This document shows, piece after piece, positions 1-17,111 of a DNA stretch of 64,000 bases; positions within the stretch are counted from its first letter, which is position 1; each line of letters begins with the position of its first letter. The notes beneath the pieces were generated by a model. The model was not told where the DNA came from. It saw nothing but the letters and a program-made list of their open reading frames with translations, and did not search any database. This DNA is from Lingula anatina (Eukaryota > Brachiopoda > Lingulata > Lingulida > Lingulidae): positions 907,947 to 971,946 of the forward strand of contig NW_019775746.1 in the NCBI RefSeq assembly GCF_001039355.2, read 5' to 3'. A program made the translations under genes and the position numbers.

Positions 1-725
1 TGACTTCTATTGCTCAGGCAAACATGGTGTTTATGGTAAACGAAGGCGTTTTAAAATTTCCAAATGGCATACTAGTGACATATAAAAGGATGAGTGCAAT
101 ACCCGTATGTTGAAGGCGCCTTTCAAAATTCAGATTGTCATTCTATCGACCAATGTATTGCACTCAATGACATTGATGGAATACATGCCAGACATACATA
201 ACGTCATAGTTTATTAGGCATTAGCCATTTCCATCATTGTGTTTTCCATTGACTCAAAGTATTTATCGGACTTAGACTTGAAATGCTGTGTAATGGCAGC
301 AAAACATGTTTATTGGATATTATTTCAATATGCTGTAAACTCCAAGAATTTAAAAGATTGTCCACCAAAGATAAATTTTTAAAAAATCAAAAGACAACCG
401 TGTAATTCCTGAGAAGCAAGAATTTATTTTTTCAGTAAGCTCTTCAATGTGCAAACGTTTCATTTTCTATGTGAGCGTTTCCTCTTTGAGATATATAAAT
501 TTTCAATAAATGATCATGAAAAAAAAAATGTCTCGAGCCCTTACCTTTGCGTCATCAATTATTTAAATGAGTAATAGTTTCTTTTCTTGAATAACTAATG
601 CCTTGCCTATAAGTCATCATTTACTCTGTATGTCACACATGATAACTTATTAATACTAAGAGTCTTTGCACTTATTATAACGGCACCATATGGCAATATG
701 GCAGGTCAAATCAGGTGGTTTTAAA
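1..725. other. No gene seen (left edge)
   Basis: AT-rich sequence with no long open frame, no splice-bounded exon I can recognise and no repeat beyond short A/T runs. It could be the 3' flank of a gene to the left or plain intergenic DNA. Confidence 0.5.
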
Positions 726-983
726 GCAAGCCTTAGGGACCATACCCACAGAAATTTAGATCGATCTACCTCTCTGGGGAGTCTCACTAAATCGATATCA
801 ACTTAACTGGCTTAAATGTCTGTCACGCCTAGTAAAGCTGTTAGTGTGTAACTATCGTTACCCCCTAGCTGATTCGGTGTGACAGACATTTAAGCCGGTT
901 AGTTGATAGCAAATTAGGGCGACTCCTCGGGGAGGCCGATCCAGATGGATCGATCTGGGCATGGGAACCCAGTCTTAGGCTGC
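726..983. repeat. Imperfect hairpin 1 (foldback/MITE-like)
   Basis: The left arm (726-826) and right arm (879-983) are imperfect reverse complements, joined by a loop of about 52 bp. The inner ends match best: CTTAAATGTCTGTCAC on the left and GTGACAGACATTTAAG on the right. The outer ends pair GCAAGCCTTAG with CTTAGGCTGC. The arms hold GATCGATC-type palindromic blocks. A decayed non-autonomous DNA transposon is the simplest reading. I see no clear target-site duplication. Confidence 0.6.
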
Positions 984-1180
984 ATTCACAACCAAAGTTG
1001 ATCCGCGAACTAACAGATCTGTAGATCAAATATGGTCGTCCCACTTATAAGCTTACCGCGTAATCCCCGTATCTATTCAGTATCTATTAGGGGATTATGC
1101 GACGAGCTTTAAAGTGATTCAGCCATATTGACCCGCGGATCTGTTAGTCCCCGGTTCAACTCGGTTTGGAAGTGCCCTTA
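984..1180. repeat. Imperfect hairpin 2, directly abutting hairpin 1
   Basis: A second inverted repeat begins where the first stops. The left arm contains CTAACAGATCTG and GCGTAATCCCC, answered in the right arm by CGGATCTGTTAG and GGGGATTATGC. The centre lies near 1080. The outer ends are CATTCACAACCAAAG and CGGTTTGGAAGTGC, which pair imperfectly. Two abutting foldbacks may be one compound element or two insertions. Confidence 0.55.
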
Positions 1181-2052
1181 ATATGCACATGTGGCGCATT
1201 GATAGTCGTTTCTGTTGGCAAGCCAGTTGAATCGACCTGTTAACTCGAGAAAGTGCAAAACTGGTCGACCTTAATTGATATCAGAGATTTTAAACTACGG
1301 ATTCACGGAGTACACACCTTTTGATTTATTTGCAAACTGATTCCCCTTTGTGTCCTTAATTGAGATGGTATCCGTTTTAGCATTAAAAGCCCCCTGACGA
1401 CCAATCATTCCTCCAAACCATAAACAAATCTATTAAACGTAATTGTCCGGTGGCTTTTATCTCATCAGAGCAATTGAACCACTTAGATAATTGATTTAAT
1501 AGTGACAAGTGTTTACAAGACCGTAAATCCTCATTTTGGTATCTATCATTAAAGGTAGTTGAAATATATTTTACCAAGAGAAGTTTTATCTTTTATGTTA
1601 ATGCAGTTCCAAAATTGGCATTGGGGCCTTACATTGGGATGTGAAACAATGAAGTTATTCCATCATCACTTAATTCAATGGTCTTCACCTTATGAAAAAA
1701 AAAGATGGAGACAATTGCGTAAGAATTTTTGGTACAGGTACACCTATAGTGTTAAATTAGCATCCACACATCGCGAGCATAAACTTATCACGAGAGAGAG
1801 CGGTACAAAAACTGAACGACAATATAAATACGTATAAAGAATATAAATACTACACATTTCGTCCTAAATGTATAATGTATATAAGGAAACAAAGACATGA
1901 ATTCCAGTTCGTCTCTTGCTCAAAAGCAAGTCAAAAGTGAATCCCAGATAAAACAGGCAGTGCAGCTAAAGCGATAAAATGTTCCTGAAGAAATGCCCTT
2001 GTTGGGGAATAAAAAATCAAACGTCAACGCAAGATGAATATCCGTTGTCTCA
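1181..2052. other. No gene seen (3' flank of the TRP-like gene)
   Basis: The sequence up to the stop codon of the minus-strand channel gene at 2053 has no supported exon. A 92-codon frame at 1559-1837 has no recognisable domain and is probably chance. The part nearest 2053 should include the channel's 3' UTR. Confidence 0.4.
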
Positions 2053-3978
2053 TCATTCAAATAATTCTCCATCGGGTTTATTCTCCCAAACAGGAAGGTA
2101 CACCTTGTCTTCTTCCCGCACAAACCCAATTGTCCACCATCTCTTCATGCAGGCCGGATAAAAGTGAAACACCCTCTCAAATTCGGTGACGACAGAAATT
2201 TTCTGCAGCACCGAGATCACTTGCCGGTTCTCGTGCAGTATGGAGACTGAGCTGGTCATGATCCCGATGAGAAAGTTCAGGAGGAGGATGGCTATTGTGA
2301 AGACGTAGAGGAGATGTTGTACCGCGAGGGCTAGCACGCGTGGATCTGTCTGTTCCACGTACCCCGTCACGTTGATGGTGTTCAGCATGATTTTGAAAGT
2401 GGAGTAAAAGGACCAGATGAAGTCCGGGAAATCGTTGTTGCAGGTCTCGGCGAGGAGAGCGTAGAAAACGAAGGCGAACTGGATTATCACCAAGATGAAT
2501 ATGACACTGAATCTGCTCATGTCCAGCATCATTTTCTGAAACACAACCACAAAGTAGCCAATCCTGGGGGCTAGTTGGACGATGTATAGGACAAACCACA
2601 CATTAAGGATGCAGGCAAAGGAGAAAGTCAAGTAAATAAGCGCGAGGATGATCATTGGAGGTTCATTTAGGCTCTCTACCACGTGACCCGACAATGGTAA
2701 GGCCAAAAGAACCAAGACAGCATGGAGAAAACTAAATATGCGATAAATGTTTGCAGACACTATAGTTTTACTGTCCGACATCATCAATCTGGCGAATTTA
2801 TACTTTGGCTTCCACGACAAACAATGGACGGTAACTGTGGTGAGGATTTCGTTCAGGATCGCGATTAAGCAGGTGATGGATACAAACATTTGGCAGCCGA
2901 AAACGAATGATTTGTTTTCAATCTCGCCTGAAATTGCGATCGATTGGGCGGCGCTGCACGTCACATTGGTGGCAGCGGCGGCTAAATGTGACGTGGTGTT
3001 GGATGCAGCTGCTGCAAGACGTCTCGTCTGGGATTGCGTAATTTCGTGAAATGTCGCCATTACAGTAAAGCAGAAAATCACGGCGTAGAAAACCCGCATC
3101 AAGCCGGAAATAACTATCGGTATCGTCATATTCTTTAAGCTGGCTTCTATCCAAGTGTCCATGGCAGAAGAGGACAAGATCATGGGCGTTGTGGGTCTTC
3201 CCAAGACAGCAGGCTTCAAAAATGCTAGCATTAGCAAAGGTGATTTATAGAATCGTTCTTTGTCGGATGAATTTGAGAAGTGATATTCGGTTACATCGTA
3301 ATATACGAGTTTGCGAAGACCGTGGCTTTTTCTCACGTGTCTGTAAATGCCGTCCACAGAAAATATGGCCTGGATAAGTGGAAGCACACCCAATGCGGCT
3401 GCAAGCTCCACCGGACGTAACCGCAAGTTGTCTTCTTGAAGCAGAAGAGATGTGAAGATGTCCTTAGGGATGTTTTTTTGTAAGAAGTAAAATATCTCAT
3501 GGCATTTCTTTTCCTGGTTTGGCCAGATGTACGCAGCCCAAACCAATGCGTGCATGATGTTACGCCCGTCGTCATGTTGCTCTACGCATGCGCCGTGTTG
3601 GAGGAGAATATCGAGACATCTGCTCGAACCACTCCCGACGGCAATGAACATTGGCAGGCGAAATTCACTGCAGAATTTTGTCAAATTTGTCCGTTCCTCA
3701 GACTCAAATCCAAAACTGCTATTAATTAAATAATTCTTTTCCTCTGGCGTCACAGCAGATAGTATATTCTCGACAAACTCACCGTTGTCAGAGATTATGG
3801 CGTCGAGCCAGGTTTCAAATGTCAGAGAGTTCAACACAGTGCATCTTTGGATCATGGCATCGTTAAGTGCTTTCCTTACACATGCTGGGAAGCTGTGACC
3901 GTTTTTCCCCAAATATGCATTAGAATCGCAGTGGAAAAGCTCCGTTACTTTGTCCTGATGCGTCTTTATGGACCCCAT
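2053..3978 (-). CDS. TRP-like cation channel, single exon
   Basis: A 641-residue open frame without introns, unlike every other large gene here. Seen: a cytoplasmic N-terminus with ankyrin-like helices (about residues 107-145 and 185-210, for example CLDILLQHGA), then six hydrophobic segments near 287-311, 358-386, 411-434, 441-467, 489-511 and 551-575. A pore-loop-like stretch (about 518-535) lies between the last two, as in the TRP/voltage-gated ion_trans fold. The long 1-2 loop carries NTTS and NVTC glycosylation sequons, fitting an extracellular loop. The last segment runs into LLLNFLIGIMTSSV, the usual TRP S6 pattern. Role inferred: plasma-membrane cation channel, possibly sensory; gating stimulus unknown. 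It is shorter than typical TRPA/TRPC proteins, with few ankyrin units, and I cannot place it in a named subfamily. The start is the first ATG of the frame. Lack of introns may mean origin by retroposition, but no poly-A tail was seen. Confidence 0.8.
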   Translation of the reverse strand: MGSIKTHQDKVTELFHCDSNAYLGKNGHSFPACVRKALNDAMIQRCTVLNSLTFETWLDAIISDNGEFVENILSAVTPEEKNYLINSSFGFESEERTNLTKFCSEFRLPMFIAVGSGSSRCLDILLQHGACVEQHDDGRNIMHALVWAAYIWPNQEKKCHEIFYFLQKNIPKDIFTSLLLQEDNLRLRPVELAAALGVLPLIQAIFSVDGIYRHVRKSHGLRKLVYYDVTEYHFSNSSDKERFYKSPLLMLAFLKPAVLGRPTTPMILSSSAMDTWIEASLKNMTIPIVISGLMRVFYAVIFCFTVMATFHEITQSQTRRLAAAASNTTSHLAAAATNVTCSAAQSIAISGEIENKSFVFGCQMFVSITCLIAILNEILTTVTVHCLSWKPKYKFARLMMSDSKTIVSANIYRIFSFLHAVLVLLALPLSGHVVESLNEPPMIILALIYLTFSFACILNVWFVLYIVQLAPRIGYFVVVFQKMMLDMSRFSVIFILVIIQFAFVFYALLAETCNNDFPDFIWSFYSTFKIMLNTINVTGYVEQTDPRVLALAVQHLLYVFTIAILLLNFLIGIMTSSVSILHENRQVISVLQKISVVTEFERVFHFYPACMKRWWTIGFVREEDKVYLPVWENKPDGELFE

Positions 3979-6900
3979 TCTCCACTACTGAAATTAAAGC
4001 GAAGGTAAACGGATTGAGAATATTCAAAATGGTTTTAAGCAAACACGCTTTAGTATCATTTTCCGTAAATTTATAAAAAGCAGCAATTTAAGTTTCAGAG
4101 ATTATTGGAAACTAATGCACAGTATCAGCATGCATCTGTGGCTTCCTGTTCAACAAGGATATGCTTATGTGAATAGGCCTACAGGTACCGCTATTTATAA
4201 TATCAAACAATCTGTGAATCTCAAGGTAAAAGAAAGGCATTTCAATATATACTGTTCAAGTTTAAAACTGTCTCAAAGTTATATTTCCTATGTCTACATA
4301 TACCTCAAAGCTGCCTATCTTTCCGAAGTCAGAGCTTTAAAAATGATTAAAACCTTCAAATTAAAGAACCTGATGTCAACAAGTTCAAGAAGATGGACCG
4401 GTACAGTTAAATGTACCGCTTTGTGCAAAAAGGGGGCTAATTATATATCATGCAGAAAGATCGTTTTACAAGTTTACAAATTACATAAAATCAATCTTGT
4501 GTTGTTTGTGAAGCACCTCTTATGGTCATTTATCAAACAATTAAACAAATTACAATTTATAAATTATTCCTCCATTATCCTGAGGGGCCCTTCGTTGTAA
4601 AGAGACAATATTTGGATTCTAAAGGAAAAGTAAATACCCCGCCATACTGTTCTGCTGTTGTCAAGTCAGGCAGGAGTTAATACAGGCAAGTTTGGCGGGT
4701 TGAATCACAGAGGGATTCAAAAGTTTGAAATCGAATGCTTCCTTTCTGATTTAAAAAATAAAACGCTTAACTTATTAATCTCATTCTTTCTTTCTTTTTG
4801 TTAAAAAACCAATTTGAAGGTGGCCATATTGATGTAAGTACACGCACGAAAACCGCCCCATATGACGGAATGTTCAATTCTAGTTTTCATAATCTTGTAA
4901 TTTAATTTCCCGTGATATTTCAACTGACGAAACTACTCCCTGTGCTACCACTACTCCAATTCTGCAGTGTGTAAATTCAATTTTAATTTACTGTATCTGG
5001 CATTTGTCGGAAAATTAGACGAGAAAACACACGCGTCTCTTAATCCAAAGTTTTTTGAATTTTTAAAATGGAATATTACCATAAGATGCCGATTGAGCAG
5101 GCAAGGGCGACGAAAAGCCCGATACCTTATTTAGGCCCAAACTGAAGCTCTCTGTCTATGCTCTGATATTAATACATACATGTACATGTAGTGGGCAGCA
5201 GATGCTTTAAGTCTAGCTTAAATAATCTAACGACTCGAGCACTGTGTGAACAAGTGAAAATAATTCCTAAGATGATATTTCCTGATGTCAAGCATCGCTA
5301 GCAAAAGATACGTGAAAATGCTGACAGATGGTGGAGGACGTGCTAGTGATTTTCTCCTGGACACACTGGAGGGTGGGAGGGGGATGGGGGGTACCTTTGT
5401 CCTTAGGTATGCAGTTAATGGGCAATACGGTAAGTTGAAATAACATTGGGAAGGAACGTATCTCTAATCTCTGACAAGAAACTTACGTTTCAGGCGGTTT
5501 GGATATCTCGTTCAAACGATCCTTGTTTGGCTGCGATCTACAACTTCCCGTCTCAAAAGTTCTCTTCCTTATCTTCGTGTCAGTCCACAAACCTTGACCG
5601 TCCTTCTCCGTTTCCTCCTAGTTCCCCTTTTTAACGCTGAACTCCACCTATACTCTTAAATACCCCGCCCGTTTCTCTTTTTCAGGAACATAAATAACGC
5701 TGACGCTATGTGATATGAACTCCACACCAGATCTTACTTATAGAGCAATGCTAGAAACACACTGCCAGAGTCAATTAAATACGTATTGATCAGCCCTAAT
5801 TTCATGTATTCACAATAAACACGAAACTGAATGCTGCTCAATCAACAGAAATATACTGTACCTGACATTCCAGAACCATTCGTCCCGTTCACACGAATCA
5901 CTAAACGCTTACATCTGTCTTAGAACTGGTTGGTTTTCCATTCAGCTTATCCATTTTATTTAACATTTCCTTATTATGCAACCTTCTTAAGGACTAGTTT
6001 GTAACGTCTAAAATGATATATTTATAATAATATTTCAATTACTATACATCATATTTGGAGAGATCAGGAAGTCCAGCTTACGGCTGTTATCAACTTCAAA
6101 GATGATATCTTTTGGATTGTGAAACTAACCAGTCCACCAAAACCTCATACGACTCTTCCTTAATTCCAAAATACATTATACTTGCACATAATAACCTTAC
6201 AGCTTTCATTCAATTGAATTTGCTGTGATTCTGTTAAACTGTGATTAATGAAAACGTTATCCTTTAACTTTACAACAATGATAGCAATGTTGATGAGCGG
6301 GAAGGTCGATACTTTCCATACAAGTTCAGAATTACATAAAAAAGATATTGCGGGATTTCTGTTAATTCATGTCACTGCGGATCGCACGTTCACGTGTGAA
6401 ATAATTCAAACTGAAAATATACAACATGGTGTCAGCAAAGGACCAGATAAAGTAAGGACTATCCCGGCCTTTCCGGGTTTTACAGCGTGTTAGGCAATCG
6501 GTAGTCGCGGAGCAATTAATGATTCAAGCAATTTGAACAATGCCAAACCAGATCCAAAAAGAGTGTCAAGCTGTGTGAATAAGCTCATTGCTGCTTTTAT
6601 ACCTTGGATAAGTTTACACGGCTGTATTTTTACAAAGTTATCTGCAATGAAGTGATCGCCAATGGACGATCAGCTTATATGATTTCAGCAAACAACACGA
6701 TTCCTTTCGTTACACACGTCACATAGCTATTTGATATATTCATAAATATTTATGATAAACATACTTTTACACGTAGTTGAAAAGGCTCACAGCAGATGTT
6801 TTATCAAGATTATTTGGACATATACACTGAATATAGTACGTCTCCATAATAAAAACGACCAAAGTCTGATAATTATTTCCCTCCCGCAGGTCACCTCTTG

Positions 6901-7492
6901 GGGTCGGTGTCACAAAGGGTCTTTCCTCAAAAGGTGGTTTAAAACTTTAAGGCCGAAAAATTCTATCTGCTTAGAACCGGGTTAAAGCTTTCGGTTGTAC
7001 ATGTAGTTCACCGAAACAAAACGACAGTCTGTGTAATATATCACACATTTATTACTTTTTTTCAAAAAGCCCTAATTTCCTAATTAAATGGATTGCCACT
7101 TAATGTTTCCCGGATCAAAGTTCACGTAGATCAACACTAGATGTTAAGACCAGCTTTAGGCTGAAGTTCTTTTCATTAAACGTGTAAATATCATAAATAT
7201 CATAAATAGTTTAGAGAAAAGCAATGACGCTCTCCCTGTAGCGATCATTGATCCTGGGATGGTGGCATCCCTAGACCAATTATACTGAGTTAAGACACCT
7301 TGAAATATCGAACGAGGCCTTTGATATATTTTTGCTTTTAGCCATTTTTATTTTCATCAAACACCAATTATATACAATAATAATAATAATAATACGACAG
7401 AAGGGCTTTGACCGAAACGTTTTTAATTGGTGGTCATTTTAATATTGATGTACTTATTACCTCCTTTATGAGAGCAATTTGTTTGTTAAACT
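3979..7492. other. No gene seen
   Basis: 3.5 kb without a supported exon. The 161-codon frame at 4115-4600 is rich in K, I, Y and S, has no domain, and looks like chance in AT-rich DNA. The promoter of the TRP-like gene should lie just right of 3978. A short AAT repeat is at 7378-7393. Confidence 0.45.
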
Positions 7493-7721
7493 GAGCGTAA
7501 AAACAATCCCGATGTTTTGTTAATGCGTTATTCCAAAATTAATAAATGTATGAATTCAGAAAGAATGAATGAAAGAAATAAGATGATGGTAATAATTATA
7601 ACAACGGTGTTATTAATATTAAATGAGTGTGTGACAGAAAGGTCGGGTTGCTAGGCATTTTTATTTAATTATCTGCTCCATTTCTAACTCTAAATAACTA
7701 ATATCCACTCAACTACCGCCA
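7493..7721. repeat. Contig end duplicated exactly at 16883-17111
   Basis: These 229 bases, ending at a single N (7722), match 16883-17111 base for base by my reading. The similar stretch from 7723 differs from both by several substitutions (for example CCCCGATG for TCCCGATG). The exact match says this contig continues into 16883 onwards and that 7723-16881 was interposed. Confidence 0.85.
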
Positions 7722-7722
7722 N
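7722..7722. other. Assembly join (single N)
   Basis: A lone N with the same sequence family on both sides (before: ...AACTACCGCCA; after: TAAACTAAGCG). It marks an unmerged contig overlap. Equivalent Ns are at 16882, 42999 and 56471. Confidence 0.9.
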
Positions 7723-7951
7723 TAAACTAAGCGTAAAAACAACCCCGATGTTTTGTTAATGCGTTATTCCAAAATTAATAAATGTATAAATTCGGAAAGA
7801 ATGAATGAAAGAAATAAGATGATGGTAATAATTATAACAACGGTGTTATTAATAATAAATGAGTGTGTGACAGAAAGGTCGGGTTGCTAGGCATTTTTAT
7901 TTAATTATCTGCTCCATTTCTAACTCTAAATAACTAATATCCACTCAACTA

Positions 7952-9595
7952 CCGCCACAATGGGCCATAAATCTGCCAAAATTGCTATTCGTTCACTCAC
8001 TTAATCTCCCCATTTTTTCATCGCGCAGAGTTTCATGGACATTAGCATGCATCATTTGTAGAAAATGGCGAAGAGAGCCACGAATGAAAGCTATCTATCA
8101 CTAACCTTCTGTGCGTAGGTAGTTGACGAAATAATTAGATTTTCTGTAATGGAGTCATAACGTCACTTTTACGGGGAATCAATCTTCCTGTGATACTAAT
8201 ACTGTTTAGACTAATACTGATCGAAAAGGTGGGTAACATTAAAAAAGTCTCCCTGGTTCAAAAATCGAAGATACAGAGTAGGCATTAAGTGGTTAAAGAC
8301 GCAGTGAGATAATTATGGTGTAAGTAGTCAGGTCCGGTACAGATTACCAACAGATCTAATCCACGTAAAATAGGTTGTTTTTCAACGCGATCGACACATA
8401 AATATTGTTTTAATTTCGGTCTCTGCAACTGAACTTTTCCCCGTCGTTCAGCAACTAATGAAGATTAAATATTTTTAAATAAAGCTATCATGTCATTCAA
8501 AGTCATCATGCTTGTAAATTATTTAACTCGCTTTATTCCAATTCAAATTATTCGTTGTCTTCACCCTTAAGTGTTATTTTATTATTATTTCTTTAGGGAG
8601 TGGAGGGTTCATGACAACACTCAATATTCGGTCAAAACATTTGGGTCATTTTCTTTTGTTCGTCTTAAAGTTCCTAGCAATTACGCATGCCGTAATGGAA
8701 AGTCGAGGACTTCCTCTGAACTTGGAAAAATAACTTGGCGTAGTAGTCAGGATGTTTACAGTCACTTGATCCCAGGCAGTAATGCTATGGAGTTATTATA
8801 TACCTGGGAGTTTGGTGGAGACAGCCAGGGTTAATTAATGCTCGGGATATAAAGAGGAGGGTGGAGGTGGGGGTGGGGGAGGTCAAGAGGTTGACATCAC
8901 TTCCACAACGCTATTGACTTCGGCCTAGAGCTTTTTATTAGGTTTTTATCAGGTGGGGTCTTTTACTGTAAATGTGGACATGAGAACGACATAAATCTTA
9001 GATGATTTTTTGAGCCAGAGGAGACTTTTCCCGACCAGTGTTTTTTTTTTTTTAGCGACCCCCCCCCCCCCACGGCAGGCCAACGGCCATATTATTTTCC
9101 ACTTTTAATCAGATGGCAACTTTTCTCTTACTGTCATGTCTCGTATCTTCCTCCTCATCCATTCACATATTTCATGTCGGTGAAGGCCATGAAATCAAAA
9201 ATCTATGACAAGGTGTGCATCCCAAAACATTCACCTGAATTTGATCTCAGTACATGTACACCATGCTAAAACGCGCGACATGGATGTACACTGCAGCTTT
9301 GGCGGTAGAACGGAAATCGATAAAAACTTCTGTCCTAATCACGGCGTTAATGGCTGGCATAACGGCGAATGTTTTCACCTTATCAAAGCCAAACACAAAC
9401 AGTTCTTTCCCTGACGTCAGCCTCTAGGGAGTGGAGGCGAGTTTAATCAGTGCCGCCCAAACAACGAGGTGAAAAACTTCAATATTATGGAGTGCCATAT
9501 TAATATCATTTGCTATATATCGCAGTGCATTTTCATATCGTTATACTTGCCGGGGATGGACACTTATCGATACCAGACACATATCTTGGTTAAAA
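7952..9595. other. Non-coding block of copy A (matches 17112-18935)
   Basis: No supported gene. The 87-codon frame at 8571-8834 has a counterpart at 17893-18159, but the differences are mostly amino-acid changing, so it does not look constrained. TATAAAG near 8850 and the CRE-like TGACGTCA near 9412 could be promoter elements; this is not demonstrated. A C-run (9060-9072) follows a T-run. Confidence 0.4.
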
Positions 9596-9745
9596 ATGAG
9601 CGCCTTATATTTCAATTTGTTTGCAATAATCGGCATTGTAATCTACGCCCAGAGCTTCAAAATCCAATGCAGACATGTTGCCAACTCTTATACGGAGAGC
9701 AGGCTGGTTTCCCGCCAGATAAAAAGATCGTCTGCGAGAATCTGA
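9596..9745 (+). CDS. Doubtful short secreted-peptide frame, copy A (frameshifted)
   Basis: The ATG opens a 49-residue frame starting with a good signal-peptide-like stretch (MSALYFNLFAIIGIVIYAQS). Compared with copy B (18936-19235) it lacks four bases after AACTCTTAT and so terminates early with an unrelated tail. If the gene is real, this allele is null; more simply, the frame is not coding. Confidence 0.15.
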   Translation: MSALYFNLFAIIGIVIYAQSFKIQCRHVANSYTESRLVSRQIKRSSARI

Positions 9746-11097
9746 AACCGACAGTCCAATCATATAAAAATGCCAGATTCCCTAAAAATTATACATTTTA
9801 TAATTTTTGCTTTCAAAGATTTACTAAAACTGATTTTCTCTTTTATTCTCTCAATGACGCACAATGTGGGGTATTATTTTATCGACGGTGAGATTTTTAC
9901 CATCTCACATCAAATATTCAGAGCTCACAAAAATACCTTTCAAACGGTGTTCATATCTCAAAATGGGGCACATACTGGTTATGTTGGTCCGCTTGGTTTG
10001 GCTGGATCAATTAAGTGCGTGTTCTGATCAATCTCAATAATAGCACTTAATTAAGATCAAAACTGCAAAAAAGATAAAATCAACTTATTAATTTTTCAAT
10101 TATTAAAAATGTTTTGTATTTATTCAGTCCATAGTCATTTTATAAATATATAAATTATCATATATATTATTCTGCAACAATTATTGTATATCAACAATTC
10201 AGTAACAAATACTGCAAGTTTGTGATGAGCATGCATTAATTACAAGTATATAGCATAAAGTTATGCAAGCAGCACCTTAGTATCACAGAATCTAGACCAA
10301 ATTTCCATTAAGAGCAGACTTTTTTTATCAAAAGTTCCCTTAACCCCAACCAAAACCCCCAAATGCATCTTCAGCATTTCTAATCAGCTGATGAAAACCC
10401 TAAATTATGGGTTCACAAACATTTCATTTCACAAAACTGCAAAATACTGATTGGTCTTGATGACTATAAACGAGAAGCCACACATTTCTCTAGTTGAAAC
10501 ATAAGTTGGATCCCAACTTCAATCTGTTTTCATCTAATCTTAATATGCCTATACTACCCTGTAGTATTATTATTGGTATCAAAGGACACACTGCAGTAAT
10601 AAAATTTTCATGAAGCTTGAAAATATGCCACTCTGTTGGAAGCAAGAACATGGCACTGTTCTTGGCTCTTCAAAGCCAGATTGCGATGAAATGATAATAA
10701 AATGTCATTAAAAAATTGGCATCAAGATCATTGCACCTTTTATGCACATCAATTACTATAATTAAATTAATATTTAATTGATATAAATTATTCATTTTTT
10801 CATACCCAAGGCAAGGTTAATGACAACAATCTTTCTATCCAAGCTTAGCAAAAAGGTGGCTCCATCAATGTATATGTCAACAAATTTATACCACTAAAAT
10901 GTTATATATTACTACTAGGTATTCAGAAAACATCAGCAAATACTTCCCTTAAACCCCCCTTTTTAAAATCAACCCCATCAGGCATTCTATGAATTCCATG
11001 CCTAATATAATGCATTCTAATCTTCTGATGACATCATCTGGATGTTACTCTGATTTAAACTGGTTCTCCTTTGAATGCAGACATAACCTCTTCCTCT
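9746..11097. other. 3' flank of EHHADH, copy A
   Basis: Lies downstream (minus strand) of the EHHADH stop codon at 11098. AT-rich with no supported exon. On the minus strand an AATAAA (plus-strand TTTATT) lies near 10122, giving a possible long 3' UTR; this is a guess. Confidence 0.35.
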
Positions 11098-16789
<5,692 letters not shown>

Positions 16790-16881
16790 CTGAAGATACA
16801 GACACACATTTAATTACAGAAATTATATACTGGTATAGGCATTCTTTTCTTAGGCTTCGTTCACATGCAATGTCTATTTTC

Positions 16882-16882
16882 N
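16882..16882. other. Assembly join (single N)
   Basis: Ends copy A. The following base begins sequence already seen at 7493. Confidence 0.9.
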
Positions 16883-17111
16883 GAGCGTAAAAACAATCCC
16901 GATGTTTTGTTAATGCGTTATTCCAAAATTAATAAATGTATGAATTCAGAAAGAATGAATGAAAGAAATAAGATGATGGTAATAATTATAACAACGGTGT
17001 TATTAATATTAAATGAGTGTGTGACAGAAAGGTCGGGTTGCTAGGCATTTTTATTTAATTATCTGCTCCATTTCTAACTCTAAATAACTAATATCCACTC
17101 AACTACCGCCA

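Noticed and set aside
4115-4600. 161-codon plus-strand frame
   Set aside because: No domain, low-complexity AT-rich composition, no neighbouring exons; typical of chance frames in this sequence.
7397-7420. Second hammerhead-like motif (GACAGAAGGGCTTTGACCGAAACG)
   Set aside because: The CUGAnGA half of the core is not preserved; only the CCGAAACG part resembles it.
8571-8834. 87-codon frame conserved in copy B (17893-18159)
   Set aside because: Differences between copies are mostly amino-acid changing and no family is recognised; conservation is explained by the copies being allelic.
9770-10027. 85-codon overlapping frame, also at 19114-19356
   Set aside because: Frames diverge by indels at the end between copies; no domain.
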